Shown here: one piece after another, positions 45,102 through 52,373 of the stretch
Layout: each line of letters begins with the position of its first letter
Position numbering within the stretch: the stretch's first letter is position 1
Notes under the pieces: generated by a model
Database searches by the model: none
Told to the model about the DNA's origin: nothing
Seen by the model: the letters and a program-made list of their open reading frames with translations, nothing else
NCBI GenBank assembly: GCA_963798455.1
Contig: CAWCTD010000003.1
Location: forward strand, 1,054,001-1,118,000
DNA: 64,000 nt
Source of the DNA: CAWCTD01 sp963798455
Lineage (GTDB): Bacteria; Acidobacteriota; Terriglobia; Bryobacterales; Bryobacteraceae
Direction: 5' to 3'
Made by a program: the position numbers and the translations under genes

Positions 45102-46493
45102 TCACGAATACACCTGGTCAACCAGGTAGCCGACCCTCCCATAGCAGGGGTTGCCGTACTTATCTTTATGTTCATTAAGGCGCATGCTGTATTTCGAGTG
45201 CCGGAACCGCTTGCCACAGTAGGAGCACTCAATGATGTACGTGATGCCAGTTCGGGAGCTGGCCTTCCGCACCCGAACGTGCTGATGGATCGGGCGGCCG
45301 CCGAAGTCGGGGCGGGCGAAATATCCCTTACCCGCTGGTTCGCCAGCCTTCGCCAATTCCACTGTGTACCGCGGCTCAAAAGTCTGGTCAAGGACTTTGA
45401 TCTCCTGAATCTTGGTGTTAACGAACGCCTTAATGCCAGGACCGGAACTGTGGCCGCCCGTCAGGTCCCACACATAAAAGTACTCCTCTGCATGACCATC
45501 TTTTCGGCGCTTGTACACCAATGAATACGGCTCCACGGTCCGCGTGATTCCGTCGTACAGCACGGTCATCAGCCGCAGACCGCTGCCAGCCTCGAGGATG
45601 GCGTTCCGCATCGGCGCGGGAAAGAACAGCCTCTCTACGTAAGGGCTGACGCGCTCTTCAAAAAGCTCCTTGATGGTAGAGGTAAACCGCTCCAAGGCGG
45701 AGTCGAAGGGAATCAGGCTCTGTCTTGGGCAAACGATGTATTTGTCCCAAGCCACCCGCAACATCTGAAACGGCAGTCCGAGCAGAAGTCCCCTGACCAC
45801 ACCCGGGCTCCGCTCGAAGATCGTCTTCCTGAGGAAGCTGGAGACGATCTCGGCCCGGTTGACCGCCAGCTCGTTGTTGATGAAGATGGCGTATACGAAA
45901 TCATAAAGGTCGAATGAGTGCCGCCGCTGGAGCAAGCATTTGAGCTTCGCCGCCAGCATCTCCTCCAGCTTCATGCAGCGTATTTGCGCGTTGCATTGGT
46001 TGGCGTCTGAATACGGATGTATGAGGTTGCGGCTTTGGGTCGGCAGGTAGATGCGATCGAACTCTTTTATATCGAGTTTGACGCTAATCGTGATGGTGTC
46101 CGGATTGCCGTAGAAGTCCTTGAAATAGAGCCGCACCTGGTAGGACTTGGCGTCCCGATCCACGTCCGGCCTCTCCTGGACCCGGTTCCTGTCCTTCTCG
46201 AAACAGACGCCGGCCATCTGCTGGACAAAGTCGCAGACCGAATCCAGCTCGTGGTGCAGGAGGTCACCGGTAACTGCTGATTCGGTTGAAAAGTCGAGGT
46301 CATTGGAAAACCGGGTAGTGGCGAAATAGGCTTTGCGGAAAGCATTGCCACCCTTGAGAATCAGTAGCTCCCCGAGCCGGCTGATCGTGTATATACCGCA
46401 GAGCAGCCAGCCGAAGACGTAGTCGCGCTCGACGTTCGCGTAGTGAATGTCGAATTCTCCAGCTTTGGTTTCGATCTCTTCCTTGCTGATCAT
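45102..46493 (-). CDS. AbiEii-type nucleotidyltransferase fused to WYL-like domain and zinc finger
   Basis: 463 residues from ATG 46493 (MISKEEIETKAGEF, the usual AbiEii start). The nucleotidyltransferase shows LKGGNAFRK (47-55; normally KGGT) and RFSNDLDF with DLD at 65-67, then the conserved KLEEMLAAKL and SFDLYDFV. At ~305-380 a WYL-like domain is visible (VEPYSLVYKRRKDG... YFYVWD, IKVLDQTFEPRY). The last 45 residues are a zinc finger (CSYC, H442, C450). AbiEii toxins block protein synthesis by modifying tRNA. Here the partner is not AbiEi but an ImmA-like peptidase and XRE gene upstream in the same operon. The WYL/zinc additions may sense a ligand. Confidence 0.82.
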   Translation of the reverse strand: MISKEEIETKAGEFDIHYANVERDYVFGWLLCGIYTISRLGELLILKGGNAFRKAYFATTRFSNDLDFSTESAVTGDLLHHELDSVCDFVQQMAGVCFEKDRNRVQERPDVDRDAKSYQVRLYFKDFYGNPDTITISVKLDIKEFDRIYLPTQSRNLIHPYSDANQCNAQIRCMKLEEMLAAKLKCLLQRRHSFDLYDFVYAIFINNELAVNRAEIVSSFLRKTIFERSPGVVRGLLLGLPFQMLRVAWDKYIVCPRQSLIPFDSALERFTSTIKELFEERVSPYVERLFFPAPMRNAILEAGSGLRLMTVLYDGITRTVEPYSLVYKRRKDGHAEEYFYVWDLTGGHSSGPGIKAFVNTKIQEIKVLDQTFEPRYTVELAKAGEPAGKGYFARPDFGGRPIHQHVRVRKASSRTGITYIIECSYCGKRFRHSKYSMRLNEHKDKYGNPCYGRVGYLVDQVYS

Positions 46494-46628
46494 TTGTGTG
46501 ATGGTGTGTGCCCCAACTTTGTGTCCGCCGCCGAAGCCGGTTCCCTGTGGAGTCGACAGACTTCCCGCGTACAGGGCGTTGCAGCGCATGAAGCCACAAT
46601 CCCGCAGATACTGGCGCGGAGCCGACCC

Positions 46629-47270
46629 CTATTGTCGCTGGCGCTGCCGGTGGCGAACAAACCAGGGCTGCTTGTAGATTGGGAGACCAAACATCTCCTC
46701 TTCGAGCTTCTGGAACTGAACCTTGGCAAAGTCCCCTGGATCGGCGAACCCCATCCGCTCCAGTCGCTTTCGCAAGAAGGTGTAGCTGACCGGCGCAGCG
46801 CAAGCGCGCTTGAGCCGAACCACATCCTCCTTCGTGCATTTGTCGAGTTCGATGCCCACCGTCGAGATGCAGTCCAGAAATTCCTGCTCCGGATAGATGA
46901 ATTCGGCGGCAAAAACTTCTGCACCGATCTCGATCTTCTGGTTGGCGTTGTAGTCGCCGCACTGGATCCGGCCGTCCCGGATCGACTCCTGATCCGCATA
47001 GTGGTGTTTCAACTCGTGGACCAAGGAGAACAGCCTGGGTTCCCTCGGCAGATTCTTGTTGATTAGGACCGAGCAGTCCCCGTCGTCGCAGAAATAGGCC
47101 GCTCGGATCTTCCGTCCTTTGATGTCCCACCGGTCCATCCTGATCCCTTCAGCCTTGTAGATTCGTTGGATGAAAGGCAGGTCGAGTGATGCGGTCTCCA
47201 CTCGATGCTCGGCGCGCTTGGTGAGCGCGAGTTCCCGCAGGCCCCGGTAGTAGTCAGTACGTCCGTTCAT
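46629..47270 (-). CDS. ImmA/IrrE-family metallopeptidase
   Basis: 213 residues. The zinc motif HELKH lies at residues 85-89 in SLVHELKHHYADQE, with a third ligand in the helix EIGAEVFAAEFIYP. ImmA/IrrE peptidases cleave XRE-family repressors when triggered (as in ICEBs1 and DdrO control). Here the substrate is probably the XRE protein encoded 5 nt upstream. The result would be derepression of the AbiEii gene and, by the shared operators, of the divergent Ubl system B. Orphan of the usual helix-turn-helix fusion. Confidence 0.85.
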   Translation of the reverse strand: MNGRTDYYRGLRELALTKRAEHRVETASLDLPFIQRIYKAEGIRMDRWDIKGRKIRAAYFCDDGDCSVLINKNLPREPRLFSLVHELKHHYADQESIRDGRIQCGDYNANQKIEIGAEVFAAEFIYPEQEFLDCISTVGIELDKCTKEDVVRLKRACAAPVSYTFLRKRLERMGFADPGDFAKVQFQKLEEEMFGLPIYKQPWFVRHRQRQRQ

Positions 47271-47275
47271 ATCCC

Positions 47276-47629
47276 TCAGTGCTTCCGCTTCCCAGCCTGC
47301 TCCAGCACCCGTCGGGCTTTCCGGAACTGGGCATACTCGGCCAGCGCGTCGATGTCCTCGTCTGCCAAGTCGCCGGTCGCGCTCAACAGGGCCTGCAGTC
47401 GAGCGTTTCCGGCCTCAGCAAAAAAGACGGACATGCTGACACCGAAGAACTTCGCTAAGCTGTGCAGGTCCTTGACTGACGGTTTGTAGGTGGCGGTCTC
47501 CCACCGGGAGACCGTGTTGGCGGTGGTACGCATGGCCCTCGCCAGTGCCTCCTGACTCAAGCCCTTCCCGCCGTAGTTTTGGCGCAGTTCGCGGATCTTC
47601 GCTCCGATTGATTCGTAGAGGCTCTCCAT
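47276..47629 (-). CDS. XRE-family repressor
   Basis: 117 residues. The helix-turn-helix is IRELRQNYGGKGLSQEALARAMRTTANTVSRWETATYKPSVKDLHSLAKFFGVSMSVFF (residues 11-72), then a short helical tail. First gene of the operon XRE-ImmA-AbiEii, with a 5-nt gap. Two palindromes with AGGATA/TATCCT halves lie in the divergent region upstream and are its probable operators. Confidence 0.87.
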   Translation of the reverse strand: MESLYESIGAKIRELRQNYGGKGLSQEALARAMRTTANTVSRWETATYKPSVKDLHSLAKFFGVSMSVFFAEAGNARLQALLSATGDLADEDIDALAEYAQFRKARRVLEQAGKRKH

Positions 47630-47643
47630 GGTTGTCCCGTTAT

Positions 47644-47659
47644 AGGATAATGGTATCCT
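47644..47659. promoter_or_regulatory. Operator palindrome 1 (AGGATA-N4-TATCCT)
   Basis: Perfect inverted repeat AGGATA ATGG TATCCT, 15 nt upstream of the XRE start (47629) and 8 nt upstream of the -35 of the plus-strand promoter. Likely binding site of the XRE protein. It also overlaps the region where the leftward -10 should be, so it could autoregulate. Confidence 0.6.
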
Positions 47660-47666
47660 TTTAGTG

Positions 47667-47695
47667 TTGACAATCTGCCGGTCGCTTGCTAAAAT
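47667..47695 (+). promoter_or_regulatory. Sigma-70 promoter of Ubl system B
   Basis: TTGACA (47667-47672), 17-bp spacer, TAAAAT (47690-47695), a near-consensus promoter pointing to the Ubl gene at 47770. One palindrome ends just upstream and another begins 20 nt downstream, the pattern of a repressed promoter. Confidence 0.7.
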
Positions 47696-47714
47696 GGAAT
47701 TGTCCTCTTGAAGG

Positions 47715-47729
47715 ATAGGAAATTCCTAT
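47715..47729. promoter_or_regulatory. Operator palindrome 2 (ATAGGAA-A-TTCCTAT)
   Basis: Perfect inverted repeat, preceded by AGG so that it also contains AGGATA, the half-site of palindrome 1. It lies just downstream of the predicted start of transcription, where a bound repressor would block the Ubl system B transcript. Confidence 0.55.
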
Positions 47730-47769
47730 TCGCGTGTCAATAGGGCAATTAGCATTAAGGAAGCTCAAT

Positions 47770-48024
47770 ATGGACAAGGACAAGACCAAGGTCACAATTC
47801 ACGTCAACCAAAAGCCGTATCACGTGGACCAGGACACTCTGGCGCCTCAGGACTTTCGGAATCTGGTGGATGCGCCTAACGACTACGAGGTGTGGCGGAT
47901 CGTGAAGAATCCCGATCCAGAGGGCCAGTTGCCTGTAGACGACGAACAGGTCACCGGTCCCGTGGAAGTGAAGAACGGAGAGCGCTTTCGTGTGGTGCCG
48001 CCCGGTACATTCGGGTCACTGTAA
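47770..48024 (+). CDS. Ubiquitin-like modifier (system B, multiubiquitin-type single domain)
   Basis: 84 residues from ATG 47770, with ribosome site TAAGGAAG. The beta-grasp pattern of the bacterial multiubiquitin family is clear: VTIHVNQKPYHVDQDTL, DYEVWRIV and NGERFRVVPPGTFG. It ends PPGTFGSL, so Gly82 is followed by Ser-Leu. I infer that the JAB part of the downstream fusion trims the two residues to expose Gly82. Its TAA overlaps the E2 ATG (TAATG), a coupled pair. Unlike the two- or three-domain relatives it has only one domain. Confidence 0.85.
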   Translation: MDKDKTKVTIHVNQKPYHVDQDTLAPQDFRNLVDAPNDYEVWRIVKNPDPEGQLPVDDEQVTGPVEVKNGERFRVVPPGTFGSL

Positions 48025-48401
48025 TGATCCCGCCATTCATCACCGAGGAAGTCGAGGAACTGCGAAAGGCCGGACACGCTCTTGAGGTAGTCGAGGCCGA
48101 GGGCTGGTTTAACCTCGTGTTCTCCAGCTACCCCTTACCACCCGGCTTCAACAAGCCGAGAACCCAACTGCTGGTCAAACTCCCTCTGTCTTATCGCAAC
48201 GGCAAGCCGGACATGTTCTGGGTGGAGGAAGACGTACTCCTCAAAGATGGCCGGGTACCGCGCAGTGCGGACTCGATAGAGCAAGCCCTGGGAAAACGCT
48301 GGCGCAGGTTCTCCTGGCACCCACAGAACTGGAATCCGGCCGCAGACAACATCGCAACTTACTTGGAATTCATCAATCGCCGACTGGCCCAGGCGACCTA
48401 G
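48024..48401 (+). CDS. E2-like protein without cysteine (system B, Prok-E2_E type)
   Basis: 125 residues from ATG 48024. The sequence RKAGHALEVVEAEGWFNLVFSSYPLPPGF, TQLLVKLPLSYRNGKPDMFWV and the C-terminal FSWHPQNWNPAADNIATYLEFINRRL match the prokaryotic E2 family E. No cysteine occurs anywhere in the 125 residues, so a classical E2 thioester is impossible. A Ser/Thr oxyester or a direct role for the JAB-E1 protein is the alternative; bacterial pathways of the Bub type are reported to use cysteine-independent transfer. WHPxxWNPxxDN is the likely active-site loop. Confidence 0.82.
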   Translation: MIPPFITEEVEELRKAGHALEVVEAEGWFNLVFSSYPLPPGFNKPRTQLLVKLPLSYRNGKPDMFWVEEDVLLKDGRVPRSADSIEQALGKRWRRFSWHPQNWNPAADNIATYLEFINRRLAQAT

Positions 48402-48404
48402 ATC

Positions 48405-49823
48405 ATGCAACGCTACCGGCTGAAAATCTCGCAGGAAGACTTCGACCAGCTTCGACGGCTGGTGTTTGCCGACCTCCCGAAAGAAGCCGGGGCATTTCTG
48501 CTGGCTGGCTCCGCCCGATGCGGGAGAACCCAAGACATTCTCGTGCGGCGGGTGGTCGCCATCCCGAGGGAAGAGTTGGCCCTACAGCAGGAATACCGTT
48601 TGGAGGTTTCCTCCAAGGCCATCAATGGCCTCATTGCGCTTTGCGAGTCGAACGGACTCGGCGCTGTGCTCTGTCACAGCCATCCAGAGGCGATTCCGTA
48701 CTCACTCTCGGACAACCACGGTGAACAACGGATATTCAACGCACTCCGCCCTTTCATCCCACCGGAAGCACCAACCGCAAGCCTTCTCCTGCATCCACAA
48801 GGGCAGGATGCCCGTGTGTGGCTGCCGGATTCTGGGGAGCCTGCACACATCGATGAGGTCGTGGTACTCGGACGCTCCATGAGGTCTCTGGACTTGAGAG
48901 GCACTTCAACCCGGAGCTCAGTGGTCCGTGATTTGATGCACAGCCGACAGGTCTTGGCCTTCGGTGAGAAGGGGCAGGAGGCCATCGCCAGTACAAAAGC
49001 AGCGGTGGTCGGCGTGGGCGGCACGGGTTCGTGCTGCGCCGAGCAACTTGTGCGTCTGGGTGTACGAGATTTGGTGCTTGTTGATTATGACCGCTTTGAG
49101 CCGTCAAACATCAGCAGGATGTATGGATCGGTGGCAAAGGACCTTAGACAGCGCCGTTGGTGGCTTGCTCCGACGCCTCGATGGAAGATCAACGTGGTGG
49201 CACGCCACCTGCGACGCATCAATCCTCACCTTAAACTTGGGCTTGTCCAGGCGCACGTTGCCGAGGATCGGGCCGCACGAAAGCTCGCAGATCGGGACGT
49301 GGTTTTCTTATGTACTGACGACCATTGGGGACGCTCGGTCGTGAACCAACTCTGCTACCAGTACCTCATCCCGGTTATCAACCTCGGTGTTCGAATTGAC
49401 AGCAAGGAAGGTGCCATCACGGCAGCTAATGGAGGTGTTGACGTGTTACGGCCGGGATTGCCGTGCCTATGGTGCAAGCAATTCCTGTCTTCTGACCGGA
49501 TAGCTGCGGAGAGTATGCCACCTGAGGAACGCGCAAAGCGTTCGCGTGAGGGTTACGTAGAGGGGCTCGATACGCCTGCACCGTCCGTCATCAGTCTGAA
49601 TACCACTCTGGCCGGCCTTGCAGTGACCGCGTTCTTGGAGCTTGTGACCGACTTCATGGGAGAGCAGGGCGCTATATCCAGGCTCGGCTACGACGTGATG
49701 CGCGGCACCGTCATCCGAGGCACCACCCGAACTGCTCCGCGCTGCACGTGCAGCGCGGCCAAAGGCTTTGGTGACTTGAAGCCCCTGATGACCGTTGAGG
49801 ACCTAGGCGGCCTGTACGGCTAG
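48405..49823 (+). CDS. JAB-E1 (ThiF) fusion of Ubl system B
   Basis: 472 residues, 3 nt after the E2 stop. Residues 1-150 are a JAB isopeptidase: Glu27, His91-Ser-His93, Ser100, Asp103 (HSHPEAIPYSLSD, one residue shorter than the usual spacing). Residues ~195-470 are an E1 adenylation domain: GVGGTGS (203-209), LVLVDYDRFEPSNISR with SNISR in place of SNLNR, CTDDHWGR, and a zinc site from CLWC (354-357) and CTC (448-450). The loop that holds the catalytic Cys in classical E1s reads GLDTPAPSVISLN, with Thr390 where a Cys would be expected, so this E1 also seems cysteine-free. JAB could both mature the Ubl and reverse conjugation. Confidence 0.85.
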   Translation: MQRYRLKISQEDFDQLRRLVFADLPKEAGAFLLAGSARCGRTQDILVRRVVAIPREELALQQEYRLEVSSKAINGLIALCESNGLGAVLCHSHPEAIPYSLSDNHGEQRIFNALRPFIPPEAPTASLLLHPQGQDARVWLPDSGEPAHIDEVVVLGRSMRSLDLRGTSTRSSVVRDLMHSRQVLAFGEKGQEAIASTKAAVVGVGGTGSCCAEQLVRLGVRDLVLVDYDRFEPSNISRMYGSVAKDLRQRRWWLAPTPRWKINVVARHLRRINPHLKLGLVQAHVAEDRAARKLADRDVVFLCTDDHWGRSVVNQLCYQYLIPVINLGVRIDSKEGAITAANGGVDVLRPGLPCLWCKQFLSSDRIAAESMPPEERAKRSREGYVEGLDTPAPSVISLNTTLAGLAVTAFLELVTDFMGEQGAISRLGYDVMRGTVIRGTTRTAPRCTCSAAKGFGDLKPLMTVEDLGGLYG

Positions 49824-49950
49824 GCTCTGACATCAGCCCCTCTACAGGGAGGAAAGCGTCGTCTACAAAACTACTCGCCCCCTTTCTGCCGTGGCGCGAG
49901 GCCGCAGATGGATCATGGTGCTACGGTGGAGGAAGAAATAGACTGCTTAA

Positions 49951-50420
49951 ATGAGACGATTCGAATATCTGCGCAAACCGACGGAGGACATCGAGTTGTT
50001 CTGGCAGGCGGGCGACCATCTGACCGTTCAAGCCACGAATGCCATGTACCTTTTCAGAAAAAAAGGAACCCGCGAAATTCTCTATATCGGCAAAGCGTGC
50101 CGTCAATCGGTAAAGCAACGATGGCTATGCCGTTCGAAGAACCGATTGGACAAGCTCGCTCGGAAGGAAGGCGTCGTGATGAGACCATTCGTGGCCGGGT
50201 TCCACACCGCGAGAACGTTCTGACGCCTCAACTCATCAACGATGTGGAGCGTTTGCTGATTTTCCTGCTGAATCCACGGTGGAATGGCCCTGGGAAGGTA
50301 ACCTGTAGACTCCATCATCGCGAGCTTACGGTGAAATGCTCGGGCGAATGGCCACATCCGAGAACCATATTCACCTACTACGATAAGTTCCCGTTTTCAC
50401 TGGCCTACGGTTCCGCGTAG
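49951..50420 (+). CDS. GIY-YIG-type nuclease, one frameshift
   Basis: From ATG 49951, MRRFEYLRKPTEDIELFWQAG continues to NAMYLFRKKGTREILYIGKACRQSVKQRW, the GIY-YIG pattern with YLFRK / LYIGKA and Arg in the following helix. Near 50210 a frame change (one base lost or two gained) leads to LTPQLINDVERLLIFLLNPRWN, whose Glu is the family's metal ligand, and the end at TAG 50420. Length ~156 as repaired, a single-domain nuclease. It follows system B on the same strand by 127 nt and may be its effector, or just junction cargo. Confidence 0.65.
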
Positions 50421-50658
50421 ACGCCCGTTCTGAACCTAATCCGGCGCGGCCAAAACCCAAATCGTCAGAAGAGCCCTGATTTCTCAGGCGGTTCTGTTAT
50501 TGAAAGGGACTTGGACCTTGAAACGCCTTGGAGAGGCGAGTCTGGTCGAGTTCAAGAACTGCACCTCTTGTTGATCTTTGTGGAAAGCAACAGCTACAAA
50601 ATCGACTACAGCGGATTCCTTGCGGGTTCTGGCAATGCTGACAACTGCTTGAAAAGGT
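50421..50658. other. Right junction spacer of the island
   Basis: 238 nt between the GIY-YIG gene and the tRNA. It contains CTACAAAATCGACTACAG near 50592, a relative of the repeats near 19285 and 19545 at the other end. No gene is supported here; a frame running through the tRNA is the usual tRNA-translation artefact. Confidence 0.5.
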
Positions 50659-50735
50659 TGGTCGGGGCGGGCAGATTCGAACTGCCGACCCCCTGCGCCC
50701 AAGGCAGGTGCGCTACCAGGCTGCGCTACGCCCCG
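50659..50735 (-). tRNA. tRNA-Pro (anticodon UGG)
   Basis: 77 nt with encoded CCA. Acceptor CGGGGCG / CGCCCCG, D arm GCGC...GCGC with AGCCTGGTA loop, anticodon stem CCTGC / GCAGG with loop CTTGGGC (TGG at 34-36), T arm GGCAG TTCGAAT CTGCC. All stems pair. It is the attachment target of the island: a 52-nt copy of its 3' half lies at 19121-19172 in the same orientation. Confidence 0.95.
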
Positions 50736-51057
50736 ACAATCTTACTTCCTCGATTTTGAACCACTTCTTCCGCGTGTGCAAATGCCACCAGTCCCGATTG
50801 TGGCAAGACCGTGACAGAAACACAACGCTCGGTATCCCACGCCGCCATGCCTCGCGGTATCAATACATTTTGGCCTGGAGGGAATATTTGCAGAGAACAG
50901 GAATGCCATGAATGGATCGCCTGGCCTTGCTTCCATTGGACGACAGTTCTAGAGACTGCGCGATAATTGAGTTTGTTCCCGGGCTCGCCGCGCGCGGAAG
51001 AGACCGGGTCTGCCCCCTGGTGGGTCGTCGGATGTGAACCAGATGATAAAGGTGGAG
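50736..51057. other. Backbone gap between tRNA-Pro and the efflux operon
   Basis: 322 nt. I see no gene with family support; short frames in both directions look random. The upstream region of the efflux operon, including any regulator site, should lie in the last 100 nt, but no clear palindrome or promoter is evident. Confidence 0.45.
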
Positions 51058-52370
51058 ATGAGTACTACGAGAGGTGTGGGGCTAGCGGGCGCTGTCGGCC
51101 TCTTGTCCGTTGTTCTGCTGGCGGGCTGCTCCGCGGGAGGACAGAAGGGCGGTCCGGCCGCTGCTGCCGCGACGCCCGTCGAGGTGGTGGAGATCCAACC
51201 CGCGGACGTCCCAATTTTCTCGGACTTCGCGGCGCAGACCTACGCGCGGAACATGGTCGAGGTCCGGGGCCGGGTGGACGGATATATCGAGCACTGGCTG
51301 TTCCGGCCGGGTTCGGAGGTCGCGGGCCGGAGACGTCCTCTATGTTCTGGATCTGCGGCCCTACGAGGCCAGCGTGCAGCAGGCCAGAGCGAACCTCAAG
51401 CAGAGCGAGGCGGATCTCGATTTCGCCCGGCAGCCAGGTCTCGCTGTTGCAGGCGCAGGCCAACCTGGCCTCCGCGCAAGCCAATCTGGTGAAGGCCCAA
51501 CAGGACTACGAGCGGCTCAAGCCGCTGGTCGATGCCGACGCCGCTTCGAAGCAGGACCTGGACGCCGCCGTCGCCGCGCTCAGCGCCGGCGAAGCCAACG
51601 TGCGAGCCTGCAAGGCTAACGTCGATCAAGCCACTCTTTCCACGAAGACGCAGATCGACTCCACGCAAGCGCAAGGTGGAGTCGCTGAAAGCCGCGCTGC
51701 GAGACCGCCGATCTGAACCTGCAATACGGCACGATTCGCGCGCCGATCGGCGGCCGTATCGGCGACACGCTGGTTCCGGTCGGCGGGCTGGTAACCCCGA
51801 ACTCCGCCCAACCGCTGACCACCATCGTCCCGCTCGACCCCATCTGGGTCCGGTTCAAGGTCACGGAGTCCGAGTACCTGTCCTGGGCGAAGCGGGGGCA
51901 GAGGACGCTGGGAGGCGACCTTCCTCTGCGGCTCATCCTGGCCGACAATTCCGAGTTCCCCTCTAAGGGACAGATCGAGAACACGCTGAACCAGGTGGAT
52001 CCGAAGACCGGCACGCTCGAGTTGCAGGCGCGCTTCCCCAATCCGCAGCACACGCTCCTGCCCGGCCAGTTCGGCCGGGTTCGCGTGCAGACGGACGAGC
52101 GCAAGAACGCGCTGCTGGTGCCGCAGCGGGCCGTGCAGCAGTTGCAGAACATGCAGACGGTCTACACGGTCGGCGCCGGACAACAAGGTGCAGGTGCGGG
52201 CCGTGACAACGGCGAGCGCGTCGGGCGAACTGTGGATGATCGAACAGGGTCTCAAGCCCGGCGACCGCGTCATCGTGGAAGGCCAGCTGAAGGTGCGGCC
52301 GGGCGCCCTGGTACAGCCGCTGCCCTACCGCGCACCGGCGGAGGCAGCCAAGCCCGCGAGCGGTAACTGA
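51058..52370 (+). CDS. RND efflux periplasmic adaptor (membrane fusion protein), frameshifted
   Basis: Start ATG 51058 after AAAGGTGGAG. A lipoprotein signal ends LLAGCSAGG. The reading frame is broken at about five places (near 51327, 51434, 51672, 51695, 52178), each repaired by dropping one base. The repaired protein (~435 residues) shows the HlyD/AcrA order: VRGRVDGYIEHWLFRPGSEV, a coiled coil (QQARANLKQSEADL), LQYGTIRAPIGGRIGD and the C-terminal RVRVQTDERKNALLVPQRAVQQLQ. It links the inner-membrane pump to the outer-membrane channel. Net length, 1313 nt, equals a multiple of three plus the five extra bases. Confidence 0.85.
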
Positions 52371-52373
52371 GCC

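Noticed and set aside
50511..50759. Frame reading through the tRNA-Pro (GAGRFELPTPCAQGR...)
   Set aside because: Well-known artefact of translating a tRNA gene and its flank.
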